A stretch of 64,000 bases of DNA from Atherix ibis. Lineage: Eukaryota; Arthropoda; Insecta; Diptera; Athericidae. Positions 35,280 through 46,539 of the stretch are shown one piece after another. Made by a program: the position numbers and the translations under genes. Every line of letters begins with the position of its first letter. The stretch's first letter is position 1. Under the pieces are notes generated by a model. The model did not search any database, had not been told where the DNA came from, and worked only from the letters and a program-made list of their open reading frames with translations. The DNA lies in assembly GCA_958298945.1 (NCBI GenBank), contig OY282610.1, positions 22,902,233-22,966,232 of the forward strand, written 5' to 3'.

Positions 35280-36254
35280 TGCACCCTTTAAGGGAATGTA
35301 TAACTATTGTACAGATTTTTTATGGTCTAATGTGTTTATTTAAGAAAAAAAAATTTCTACGCTTCTGATTTGGCCAAATATCCTGTTTTATTGATCTTTA
35401 TGGAAACACTGGAGAATATTTTAAATACGTAAACAACAACAAATAATAATGAATAATATTAATAAATGTTCGATAGCTGTTATTATTATGCCCTCGGTAA
35501 CGGCGTCTTTCCATACAAATTATGTTACATAACTGACATTACACACTTTTCAGCTGGTGCCAAAATAAGTAGTTTCGAAGTTTATTTACTTAAAGGTGAT
35601 TTTGACAAAACTGATCAAAAAGAAAGAGTTGAAAAGTGACTTCTTATCGGTTGCTCGAAATGCCACGCGTGACGCCAAAACAGAGATTATTTTATATAAT
35701 TTGAAATTATTTTGGCAGAATAACTTTTCTTCTTTTGCATTTGCTGTTAAAAATTAATAATACTACAAATATAATGTATTCACTTACATTATTTCTGTTT
35801 CAATTTCAACTGTTAAACAACAATCCTGTCGTATAATAAAAGTACTTCAAGAAGAACTGCAAAATTGAAACAAGATCTAATCGCGGTGATAAGGCAGTAA
35901 GCAGTTGCCCGTCCGGCGTCGGAGTCGGAATTTTGTGCACTCCCTTAAGATTGTGAAGATTTCAGATTTTGACAGCGACAATTCAGTATTGGCATCCTCT
36001 TCGGAGAAATACTTACTTTTTATGACAGTTCAAGAAGTTTCATATCAAACAAGTGGGTTTGTCTGTTTTTGAAATTTACAAAAGTGAATTTTCTGATTGG
36101 CAGTCTGACTCAGTGGGAAGAAATTCTGGACTCGCCGGTATGGCCCAGTCTCAAATTAAATGTGAATGGATGTGCGCAACATATTTTATATTGGGAAAAA
36201 ATTCACGGTCGCCAGATTGGTTTGTTTAGTAATAATTAATGTGAAAGGTTGTGG
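35280..36254. other. Intergenic sequence, nothing recognised
   Basis: It is A/T-rich with one slightly more GC-rich stretch at about 35885-36130, which contains short frames but no motif or splice pattern I trust. Confidence 0.35.
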
Positions 36255-37330
36255 GGATTAAACATCCATTGAAATTATGGGATCAGTGGCGCTTAAGTCT
36301 ACGATAGATATTATTAGTAAAGGAAGTAGAGGATAGTTCTTGAACAAGGGGATGAACATGGTTAGAAAGACGATAATGGAACTTTTAACATCATGAACAA
36401 AGGGCACTGTGAGATCACGGTAGCTAACAGTATTGCGAATATAAAAGGGAGTGTCGAAAATTGTAAAGCTTAGTGAGACCCTAGAGTTCTATTTCGTAAG
36501 TCAAGACAGGTTTCAGGAGGGCATTTTATAAAAACACTTTACTGTCTATAGTAAGCTTAGAACACTTGTCTAGAAGTCGAAGTAATTGTAGGTATTATCT
36601 TTTTAGTTGTTGTCTTTTAAGTTTTGTGTGTGGAATTTGGGATTGGAGAATTTCGCTAGATGCAGGATGTGTAAATGTTGTAGAGAATAGGTCCAAGTAT
36701 ACTACCCAGTGGAATACCAGTCAATATCGGGGAGATATTGGAGAGTTCGTTAGATTTGTTTACTTGGAAGCGTCGGTTGGAAAGGAATGATTTAGGACTA
36801 GAAAATAGTTAGAAGCAAAACTTGAGCTTCCAGAGTAAGTCCGGGCGCCAAACTTTATCAAAAGCTTGACTTATATTAAAAATACATCGGAACAATATTA
36901 TTTTCATTCTAAAGAAGATGCAATGAAATCGACAACTCGATGACACTGCTGGATAGTGTAGTTTTCGGAGCAGACACCTTATTGGTGGTTGAGTTTACAT
37001 TTGATAACTTTTTCTTAAAGGATAACTTTTTCTTAAAAGATTTTTGAAAGAATTAGAAGTAAACATATTGGTATAATGGAGTTATATAGTGCAGCAAGGA
37101 AGACTTTCTCTTTAAAATCATAGCCGAAAGATTTATTTTTGAGAATATGTTTGATTAAATTGGCAACTTTGGAAGGAGTCATTGCTTTTAGGGGAAGATT
37201 CATGGCTACGGTAACGGATAGTTCTGTCTTGATTTAAATACAATGAGTCCTGTCTAATATGTTCTCATATGGAGTAACTGTTTGCGTATGGTATTCATCA
37301 AAATCGTTTACTTTATATTTTTCCGCTTTA
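36255..37330 (-). pseudogene. Degraded Jockey-like LINE remnant
   Basis: The plus-strand words AGATGCAGGATGTG, GTAGAGAATAGGTCCAAGTA and AAGCTTGACTTATAT parallel 9690-9950 in the 7.6-kb unit, at clearly lower identity. It is therefore an independent, older copy of that LINE family. On the minus strand it holds broken RT-region frames. No intact ORF remains. Confidence 0.7.
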
Positions 37331-38955
37331 GCCCAGGTTCTGCCTGTTTTTTGTAAAACTTATTTTAAGGTTATTTTTTTTTTCGCAAATTGACTATTGC
37401 CAATGTGCTCGTGCTTTACGTTTTTCTATAATAAATCACCTAATGTGTTTTTTTTAAATAAAAAATTTTCATATTTCTATAATAGTTAGTTTTTGTTTTT
37501 TTTTGTTAAAAGCTTTAATTTTTTGCAAAGTTATTTTAGCGCAATATTTTTTTTGTCAACTTTTCTTTGTTTTTTTTTTCTTGGAAAATTGAATTTTTTT
37601 TATTTTCATAAATCCTCCCTTCTTATTAGAATATGATTAAGTATTAGACAATAAATACTTTTCGCATTTTCGAATGAAAATTTTAATTTTTTCTTAAATG
37701 CTTGTTTCGAATTTATTAGAAAGAAATTTAAAAGAATTTAATTACCATTTTATTAACAAAACAATCTTAACTATTAAAAATGGTTAGGGGGGAGGGGGTT
37801 GGTTTAGTGTGATGAAAAAAATAAGTAGCTCGCAAAATTAATATCAACAAAACAATTTAAATCAAATAATTAAGGAGACATACTTCTATAAATGATAACA
37901 TTTTTATTTTAAATAGTTCAATTTAATTAAAAGGAATTTACTGCAAACCAAGCACTATTGAAATTCTACTTTTAACGTTATATTTTTCTAATTAAATGAA
38001 GATATTTTTTTACTATAAAAATCTAATACGCATGAGAATTTACTTGTCAAGTTTCTTTTAATTATTTTCTATTAAATAAACAAATTGCATTTATAATTAA
38101 TACTATAAGTATGCTAGAGAATGTTGCCATTTAAATTTTCATTTTGAATGCACGTAACGCATAAAAGCCAATTTTTTGATTTATTTTGAAAAAGAATTTT
38201 ATTTTTTTTTTTAAATATTTTTTTCTTTTACAAATTGCTCATAAAGGAGCAGTAGTATTCGCTTATTGCTGGCAATTTGCTCAGCTGATAAGTGAGTAAT
38301 ATTTGACTGTTCAAGGATCATTTCATTTATATGGGAATGCATATTGGATAAATTTTATTTCATCTTGCCAAAAGGATGGTGGTGGGGGGGGGGGGGTGAG
38401 TTGTGGGATGTAACCAAACTATGAGCAAATGTTTGCCTGCTGATGGGAGAAAATTTGAGTAATTTTTCACTCACCAAATAAATGTTTCGTCGTTAATTAT
38501 AGGAGCATTTGCTTTTGATTGTTGCTTTTGATTGTAATGAGCTACTTGACTAATCAATTTATATTGGTTATGTTTGTGTGCTTAAGCAGATTCAGAGATT
38601 TGAACAAAAAAAATTGATTTGGCTTTGTGCATTATGCAAATAATGCACAAAGCCAAATAAATGGTTTTATGTTAGAAAGAGCCTATTCATTAATTTTCAA
38701 GCGACCAGACCACTTTTGCTGGGATATTTTCCAATCATTTGCGGATGAATCCCTCATCAATAATAAGAAAATCGATAAATATTTCACAAATTAATGTTAA
38801 GCCGATGGTATTGCTCAGCAAGTCGAACGACATTTCTTTAAAAATTCCTTGTGTGGTTGACCCTGTTGAATATTTTTTTTTAGCTGATTTCACTACTCAC
38901 GCAACTTCCTCATTGATACCAACGCTTGATTAGGCATACTTCTAAGCAGGTTGTT
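37331..38955. other. AT-rich sequence with G13 run and hairpin
   Basis: No gene is recognised. Long T- and A-rich tracts fill 37370-38230. A run of 13 guanines is at 38384-38396. Confidence 0.45.
38617..38658. repeat. Perfect 18-bp inverted repeat, 6-nt loop
   Basis: Arm ATTTGGCTTTGTGCATTA (38617-38634), loop TGCAAA, and an exact reverse complement at 38641-38658. As RNA it would be a very stable hairpin. It is not followed by a gene I can identify. Confidence 0.85.
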
Positions 38956-38959
38956 ATCA

Positions 38960-39885
38960 AACACTTTAAACCACAACTTCTGCATTTCTTGCATATATCG
39001 GGTCGCAAAATTTTTCCCGCAGTAAATTAATTGTGGCACGAGCTGTGTGGCATGTAGCGTCATTTTTTTTCAAATTGCATATTCGTTTTTTAAATCAAGC
39101 TACAAAAAGTTTATTGTCATCGATCTGTACTGCTCACTATTAACAGCAACGGCCACTTCTCCCTCATTTTGACAACAATGGCTACTCTTTTCTCAAAAAA
39201 TAAGGACCGATGATGCCACCGTGCATCCTCAAAAAATAAACCATACCAAACCGTCATTTTTCCGGAATGGATTTAGCCAAGTTACGATAATTTTGTTTAT
39301 TTACCATGAGAAGATGGAATAATCAGCATAATTTTTAAATTATTCTGGCAACAAAATTAGCAAATTGACGGCATTTTCAATGGTCCAACGACTTCAAAAA
39401 TACAAATCTTACCGTTAAACACGCCATGTTATTTTATTGAGAACCGCCTTGAAATCGTAAAATTTTGGTCTTCATCAACCAAATATGTTGAGAACCGCCT
39501 TGAAATCGTTAAATTTGGGTCTTCATCAATCGTTAAATTGGGTCCCAAATGTTGACAACCGCCTTGAAATCGTTAAATTTGGGTCTTCATCAACACTTGC
39601 CTGAACAGCAGCAATATTCTTGGCACTTCGATCGGATCTCTTTGTCTTACTAGCACGCGAACATTTTATAAGTAAAACTTTCCATAGGTCGACGAATAGC
39701 GAACACACCACACCGATTATGATGAACATAAATTGGAAGAAGTGCACGATAAGTTGCAATAAAATAACGATTATTTGGATAAAATACGTATCTTTCGACG
39801 AATAAAGTTGCAATAAAATAACGATTATTTGGAGACACGTATCTTTCGACGAATAAATTACAAACCTTACTGAACACAATTTTTC
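38960..39885 (-). pseudogene. Tc1/mariner-superfamily transposase remnant with internal duplications
   Basis: This is the same family as the fragment at 31233-31840. Read from 39885 down: FVERYVSPNNRYFIA, then a repeat of that segment (VERYVFYPNNRYFIA), TYRALLPIYVHHNR, then NIAAVQASVDEDPNL. The segment ENRLEIVKFGSSST (plus strand GAACCGCCTTGAAATCG and on) occurs three times in tandem between 39440 and 39595. Further down, LKSLDH*KCRQFANFV matches LKPLDHRKRREFADFV. NDATCHTARATINLLREKF near 39010-39080 is the second catalytic region of this family. Frameshifts and stops are frequent. The third catalytic motif is not clear. Confidence 0.75.
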
Positions 39886-40080
39886 GTGACAGAAGAGTTT
39901 GATATTTCAAAATGGTCACACTTCTTCCGTTTCTACTACTAGTTTGATTCTTAATGCCACTGCTTACACTCTCCTTTGAAATCCTTATAGGTATTTCTTC
40001 ATCTTCACTTGAATCCAAAGAAAACAATGAATCGCTTATACGAGTATCTGGATACTGCTCCAAATCTAATGGAGGGCGAG
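39886..40080 (-). other. Open acidic reading frame, function unknown
   Basis: The minus strand stays open for about 60 codons: LDLEQYPDTRISDSLFSLDS, SEDEEIPIRISKESVSSG, then SSRNGRSVTILKYQTLL. It then runs into the transposase remnant below 39885. The acidic, serine-rich composition is protein-like. It could be a host exon or the leader of a transposon protein. No splice acceptor is clear. Confidence 0.25.
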
Positions 40081-40960
40081 TATAAGAATAAAAATAATAG
40101 TAAAAATAAGAAGAATACAGTTTCCTCTCACTTTCTCCACGATAGGCTTCGTTTTGAAAGATAAAGCTAAACTCTTAATTTTCCAAATGTAAGTATAATA
40201 TTAAAAATAAAATAATTCATTTAATCAATTGATTATTATTAAAAAACTGCACTAAATTTTTGATTGATTATACGCAAACCTTAAATGACAATAGATTCCA
40301 TATTATCTGAGGTGAAAGAAATTAAAAAAAAATTTGCTTCTGTGGAACAAAAAAAAATATTAAAAATTTAAAATGAATTTGAACATAGGAAAAATATACT
40401 ATTTAATAGAAAAGAAAAAAAATGTATTATGGAAAAAAAGGAAAGAAAAAGGAAAAAAGAAAATCGGTAAGAACTTAAAACAATTTGTCTTCAAAGCCAA
40501 TCTTAATCTTAGTTTGTTTATCCTTTTTAGTAATAAAATAACACTTATGTGTCTATAAATTGTCCTTTTATCGTCAAATTAATAAATTACAAATACTTTA
40601 GGGGGAGACAAAAAAAAATAAAAGGACCTCAAGAGAATCACGGCAAATTTAATGAAGGGAATAGAATTTTTGGATTTAATGGTAAAAATGTAAGAGGGAA
40701 CTTTATGACGGGAGGATGGAATGGTCAAGACAATAAAATAAAATAAACTTCTAAGGATGTACATACATATGCACATCTACAGTAGCTGAACATTTTTATC
40801 TAGACACTCTTGGATAAAGGAATTTGGTGAACTAGTCTAGATGGTACATCAAAATAATACATATGCACGACAACACACACACACAAACACGGAAAAGTCG
40901 CAGAAACCCGGTGGTGTGATGGAAGGCTAACAAATAAGAAAGGAAAATATCTGCTGTCGA
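40081..40960. other. AT-rich sequence, nothing recognised
   Basis: A lysine-rich frame at 40373-40558 is a translated A-rich tract. A short CA repeat is near 40876. Confidence 0.4.
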
Positions 40961-40984
40961 CGGCAGATGGACTCACCGTTTAAT

Positions 40985-41330
40985 CCCGGCGGGTGATCCG
41001 TGAACAGATTGATGGCCCCATAGAAATAACATTCTATCCTCGGTTATGGAGAGGAGATACGGCATTAACGTGGTGGCTGTGGTTGATACCTACAGTGCGG
41101 GTACGATATGCAGATCTCTGGTGGGAGATATTGGCAATTATCTCGGGCCCTGTCACTGCTTATGGCAGCAGAGGTTTAGATGGGCCTCAGTACTAGCAGT
41201 TGAAGTAATCAGTTTGTAACTGATTACTGACCGCTAACAATAAGTTATGGTCGTATGCGGTTTGAGCGTAATCTCAATCCCTATGGTTGTAGGCGACTCG
41301 TGGTAGTATGTCTCATGACGGGTATGCCAC
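40985..41330 (+). pseudogene. R1-like retrotransposon 3' UTR fragment
   Basis: Aligns with the 3' tail of the R1-like copies at 48160-48400 and 53500-53740: shared ACGTGGTGGCTGTGGTT, GCTGGTGGGA-like, CACTGCTTATG, AGAGGTTTAGAT and GTAGGCGACTCGT-like end. It contains the stem-loop at 41205-41227. No coding sequence lies within it. Confidence 0.72.
41205..41227 (+). other. Conserved stem-loop in R1-like 3' UTR
   Basis: GTAATCAG, 7-nt loop TTTGTAA, CTGATTAC. The same 8-bp stem with loop CTTGTAA is at 48294-48316 and 53637-53659, while surrounding bases differ. In non-LTR elements such 3' structures can mark the template RNA for the reverse transcriptase; that role here is inference. Confidence 0.6.
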
Positions 41331-41349
41331 GTAAACAAAACAGAATATT

Positions 41350-41720
41350 CTATTGGTTTTACCTACCGATTTTAATTTGATAGTAGCCAAATGTGCCCTT
41401 CTTGTGATGAAGTGGTGGACAGCGCAGAGCACGTGTTCTTTTACTGTACACGATTCCATATGGCAAGTGCACAGAAGTGTGTTTGAGGGTTCCTGACGTC
41501 TTAGAACATTGTGGCTCTGATGTTGAATGTGGGTACGGCCTAAAAGGATTTCACCTGAATGAGCGTTAACGAAAAAGGTAACAATAATTTTCGATCAATC
41601 CTTACCCCACGAAGGAATGCGTGATGGCGGTTCTGTGGGGGAGGATCTAGAAATATGACCAAGGAAGGGCGTTTTAGTGGCTTAAAGTCCCACGCGTTTT
41701 CTTACGATGATAACAAAAAA
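41350..41720 (+). pseudogene. R1-like ORF2 C-terminal fragment
   Basis: Near 41390-41480 the plus strand reads CPSCDEVVDSAEHVFFYCTR, a C-x2-C...H...C finger like that closing ORF2 in R1-type elements. Stops follow soon after. CVMAVLWGRI and GLKSHAFSYDDN-like text continues to about 41710. It lies downstream of a 3' UTR fragment, so at least two partial copies are abutted. Confidence 0.6.
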
Positions 41721-42585
41721 ATAACACACATACACAAGTCGATATGTATTTATTCACTATGTACAGTGTACAGGAATATACATAAAAAAACAAATAGTTC
41801 TTGTCTGAGATTTGCCATAAAAAATGAAAAATATTCAAGATTATTTTGAAAGTTATTCATTTCCACTTACTTGTGAGGGATAATCCGGTTTATCCGGATC
41901 GTAACAAAGAAACAACAACAGGGCCCCCAATGATTTACGCCGTTTCTGTTATTTTGTATGTGGGTGCGTTCTACGAATGTATTGCCAAGAAAATTCGGGC
42001 AGAATTTTTGTGTAGATGCCTATCCAGTTCTTCTATAATCTAAGCGACGGACCAACACCGAATGCACACGCCTCCTCGTGTTTTCCAAACCAGTTTCATG
42101 CATAGTTCTACGACACTACTGATCGTACGATCAAGGCATCTCGCTTCCACGAACAGTAATAACTCTCGCTGTTCCATTGCACGATCGGGGAGGCGTGATC
42201 GAACCGTAAACTTGTATGACGGTAGTTTTGCCCCAGCACCATCAAAACCGACAGAAAACTTCATGCACAAATCAATGGATGCATTCGATTCAAAATGTCA
42301 ATTCTCCGAACCAAAACAAAAGTACTTTGGACGTTGCAGAGAAGTTGTATTAATAACATGAAGGCTTTAGATAAAATCAGAGTATTCCGAATATTTTATG
42401 GAGATGAATGAAAGAACACCCACTCACCAATATCTAATAAATATATTCGAACGTAAATACTTTATTAATAAAATCCATTCCACAAATAGATAAGATCACT
42501 AAATTGATCATTTAATAGTTAGCATTATATTAATTATATTAGAAGTTTATCAACTGAAACAAAGGCTTTTCAATAGGTAAGAAGA
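41721..42585. other. Sequence with a GC-richer core, unassigned
   Basis: From about 41880 to 42340 base composition is more balanced than the surroundings. Both strands have open frames of 65-100 codons (42062-42361 plus, 42040-42270 minus). None has a motif I know. It may belong to the adjoining retrotransposon or be a host 5' region. Confidence 0.3.
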
Positions 42586-42589
42586 ACCA

Positions 42590-42685
42590 ATGGGAGCTTT
42601 CTTTGCACCCCGATAAACTTACTGTTTGGTGTGGCTATTGGTCAAGTGGCATCATCGAGCCATACTGCTCTTGAAAAGAAGCTGG
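42590..42685 (+). pseudogene. Short Tc1/mariner-superfamily transposase fragment
   Basis: The plus strand reads SLHPDKLTVWCGYWSSGIIE, then PYCS and a stop. This is the block that follows the first catalytic residue in the family seen at 31233-31840 (HSPKLTVY there). Only about 30 codons survive. Confidence 0.65.
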
Positions 42686-42689
42686 CGCG

Positions 42690-44778
42690 ACGCGACGATA
42701 ACACACTTTGTTTGTTCTTTAATTGGACGACAATATCAGTTTCTAATAAGACAATGAAAAAAGATACTCTATGTCGCGTTATTTGAAGTGATGCTAACAT
42801 TGTTCGGTTTAACGCTCTATGAATAAAAATTTATTAAAATTAACCGAAATAATTTTTAAAAATGTCATTTTTATTAATACGAGTATGCTTTTTACGATCA
42901 AGCAAGGAATATTCTTCAAAGTCTAAAAAGACGATTTATACTAAAAATAAAAATTTCTTTAAGTTCACCGTAAATTTTGTCGGGTTACAAAACAAAATAG
43001 AAAAAATAAAAATATAAAAAAAAAACACACAACACATTTTAAGGTCACAATATGCTATCAAAAAAAAAAAAAAAAACCCCTCACCTATTTCTTTGATGAT
43101 AAAAAATAAAAAAACATATATAATTTCGAGAAACCAAAAAAAAATGTATAGAAAGTGTTTTTATGTGTAAAAGCCAAAATAATGTTTTAATTTATTATAT
43201 CCTTTTTACCAGATACTATACAGTATGCGTAGTGTCGTAGTCTGCTTTTATATGGTATGCACAGAAGAATGTTTGGTTTCATTCTAATACAACACAAAAA
43301 TATTCTGATTTTATTTGGCAGTCCTTCAAATACTCTCTCTACCCCCAAACCCCCCCCCCCCCGCCCCCTATCCAGCACTGTTCTATCAATTGGATAGATA
43401 ACCTGTTCATCGATGGTTGGTGTTGATCGTTTAAGTTTATATGAGATGATGCTACAAAAAATGAACAGAAAATGTGATATGCTTCGTTTCAGTTATATGA
43501 GTAATGCTCCCCCTCTATAAGGCTCCTTCTTTATACCATATTTGCCACAGCATATATATATAAATACATATGTCAACGGACATAAACCCTTTATGGCTAT
43601 AAAATTTTGTTTGTTTGTGTTTTTTTTTTATTTTTTATTAGTCGTTAGTGATGAGAGTCGTATGCACCCACTTTTAAGGTTTGCCATTTAATTGTTAATA
43701 AAAAAAATAAAAAAATAAAAAGTATCGCTAAGGACATCATCTTTTACGGATTCGCATACACAAGTTAATAGGCATATTTATGGATGTACTGATGTGTGCA
43801 TATTCTACGAAAATGCTATAATTTTCTTTTGATATTTTCGCACACATTTATAAGGTTTAATAGAAGTTATAAAACAAAATATAAAAATCTCCATTAAACA
43901 TTTTTCATTCTTTTGTAAATAAGAAAGAAAAAAAATTTTATATAAAAAATCATAGAAATTCTTGTAGAAATAATAAAATATATTAAACAAATTCATAAAA
44001 TTTCATGAATATTCAATAATATTGTATATTTACTAACTGTACGAGTACTTATTAGGTATATAATCGCAATAAGTAAGAAAATCTTTTCCAAAACACCATT
44101 AAAACCAGTTTAAATCCTAAACGCATATAGTTTTTCCTGTTTAAAAACTGTTAAATATTTATAAGAATTTTTAACGGTTATTTACCCAAAAAAAAAATTT
44201 TATTATCTGTTTATGAATAATTCAAAATAAAGCATCTTATTTATTAATATTAATATATGAATTTATTCAACATTAACTACTAATACACCTACCACCATAA
44301 ACTTTCGTTTATATATTAAATGTACAAGTTTAGTTCTAAACATCTGAGTATATGGTATAATATAAATAAAACTTTTTAATATGAACACATATAATTCGAC
44401 ATTAAAAACATTTATGTATGATATTATAAACAATATGTCCTATTATTAAACACATGTGTTTGTATAAATGTGTATATGGATTAGATTTGAATATTATTAT
44501 AAATGTTTAGATTATTATGAAATTTATCATAAAAATAAAGTTTATCTATTGTATTAATATTTTCTCGTTATAAATGAGAGAAAACAAAATTTATGCATTT
44601 TTCGAAATTGATGTATTTCACTATTAAATATTTTTATGGTTCTAAGGATAGTGTAATTAAACTATTTTAGAATTATAAAATAATAAACTTATTTAATTAA
44701 TATTGGATATGAAATATTGCAGAAGTAATTACGAAGTTCTGAAAGGTTTTGTTAAACGAAAGAGGCTGGTTGGTTATC
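42690..44778. other. AT-rich sequence with a C13 run
   Basis: No gene is recognised. A C13 run is at 43350-43362, and A/T tracts elsewhere are extensive. Confidence 0.45.
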
Positions 44779-46074
44779 TACGAGGGTCGTTCAATAAGTC
44801 CTTGGAAAATCCGAGAAATTGCGCTCGTAGTGTCGGTAAAGATTTTTTTTTGTAAGTAGCAGTATCTACAGGAAAGCTGTCATCAAACATCTCCATTTTT
44901 TCAGCTCGATCCATAGCGTAGGTCAATTTCTATCGTCGATTAAAGTTAACGACATTTTTTTGTGCATAACAATGAAAAAAAGCGAGTTTAGGGCTGTCAT
45001 CAAACATCTCCATTTAAAAGGCTTAAGACCGAAAGAAATCAAAGCCGAGTTGGATGCAGTTCATGGCACATCTGCACCTGTGTTTGCGACGGTTTACAAT
45101 TGGGTGAATGAATTTAAACGTGGCCGTTCATCCACAAAAGATGAACATCGTTCAGGACGCCCAGTTGAGGTGTCTACTCCTGAAATCATCAACAAAATCC
45201 ACGATCTGATTTTGAACGATCGGCGAATTAAAGTGCGCGAATTAGTTGAGGCCACGGGCATATCACAAGGTATAGTCGCTTCAATTTTGCATGAAAAATT
45301 GTCTGTGAAAAAATTTTTGGCAAGATGGGTGCCGCGTTTGCTCTCAGAGGAGAATAAGCGCAATCGTGTAGTGGACTCTGAGGCTATGTTGGCACTCTTT
45401 CATCGCAATCCTGGCGAATTCCTTCGTCGATATGTCACTGTGGACGAAACCTGGATACACTACTACACTCCAGAAACGAAGAGTTGATTTTCAAGGGTAA
45501 ACGGGCTCCGAAGAAGGCAAAAACTGTGCCATCGACCGGCAAGGTGATGGCCACGGTCTTTTGGGATTCGCAGGGCATCATTTTTATCGACTACTTGGAA
45601 AAAGGAAAAACAATAACAGGAGCGTATTACGCGTCGTTGTTGCAACGGTTGAGCGAGAAAATCAAAGAGAAACGCCCCCATCTGAAGAAGAAAAAAATCC
45701 TCTTGCATCAAGACAATGCGCGTGTGCACACATGCGCTGTTTCCATGGCCAAAATTGTGGAATTGAGAATGGAATTGTTGCAGCATCCCGCTTATTCACC
45801 AGATTTGGCCCCGAGTGACTATTTTCTTTTCCCCAATCTGAAGAAATGGCTTGGCGGACGACGGTTCACTTTCAACGAGGACGTCATTGCTCAAACGGAT
45901 GAGTATTTTGCAGAACTTCCGAAATCCTATTTTTTGGACGGGATAAAAATTTTGGAAAAACGTTTGGAAAAGTGTATAGAGCTAAAAGGAGATTATGTTG
46001 AAAAATTAAATATTTTTTTTAAAAAAACAGTTTTTTTCCATCTTTTTCTAAAGACTTACTGAACGCCCGTCGTA
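44779..46074 (+). mobile_element. Mariner M1
   Basis: The left end TACGAGGGTCGTTCAATAAG is well kept. The right end (GAACGCCCGTCGTA) has mismatches to it. TA is present at both edges. The flanks are GGTTATC on the left and TTCAAG on the right. Confidence 0.9.
44972..46062 (+). pseudogene. Mariner M1 transposase, frameshifted
   Basis: Starts MKKSEFRAVIKHLHLKGLR with the usual N-terminal helix-turn-helix, then NDRRIKVRELVEATGISQG (second helix-turn-helix), WVPRLLSEENKRNRV and the first catalytic motif VDETWIHYY. At about 45480 a net loss of 13 bases compared with M3 turns the frame into a stop (ETKS then TGA). The downstream frame then gives GKVMATVFWDSQGIIFID, LHQDNARVHTC (second aspartate), APSDYFLF (third, 34 residues later) and CIELKGDYVEK. 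All catalytic residues survive, but on two separate frames. M2 shares this exact lesion. Confidence 0.92.
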
Positions 46075-46217
46075 TTCAAGTTTATTGGTAATTTTTATTA
46101 AATATAGTTTGCACTTTTAAGAGTATGATATATAGTTTCGTGGTGGAATAAAGTTTTTGTACTATCCAATATATATTTTCAAAATAAATCCGGAATTCAC
46201 TGAGGTTAATTTTTTAT

Positions 46218-46510
46218 CTAATTGCTTCTGTTGACAAGTAAAAATGCCTCCCACAAACGATATTGTTGGACATCATAACAATATATCTCCAAAAAAAAAT
46301 GCAGACGGAAGCATTGGCATGTTCTAAGACCGGATCTCGAGTTAACGGTCAATGCACTGTGTTCAATGGAAGACATAGACCCGAACGACATTATGGTTTC
46401 AGCAGATTGGCCCAACTGCCAAAAACATGTCGCGAAATTGATCGATTTATGAAAATACGACTTGGCAACAATGTGATTTCACGCAATGTATCAACCGAAG
46501 CCACCCCCCC
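46218..46510 (+). other. Unassigned open frame at start of spacer
   Basis: The plus strand can be read as NALCSMEDIDPNDIMVSADW followed by PNCQKHVAKLID before a stop. This looks protein-like but is unrecognised; it could be an R1-like ORF or host fragment. It ends in a C12 run (46504-46515). The copy is at about 51560-51850. Confidence 0.25.
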
Positions 46511-46539
46511 CCCCCTTCCTACAAACATGAAGATATTTT

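Noticed and set aside
38739..38933. Plus-strand ORF with VVDPVEYFFLADF resembling a third catalytic motif of the transposase family
   Set aside because: It is on the opposite strand to the adjoining remnant and the match is short, so I treat it as chance.
40373..40558. Lysine-rich ORF
   Set aside because: It is a translation of an A-rich tract with no domain or splice context.
42040..42361. Overlapping ORFs on both strands in a GC-richer block
   Set aside because: Both strands are open simply because A/T stops are rarer here. No motif, so neither is called as a gene.
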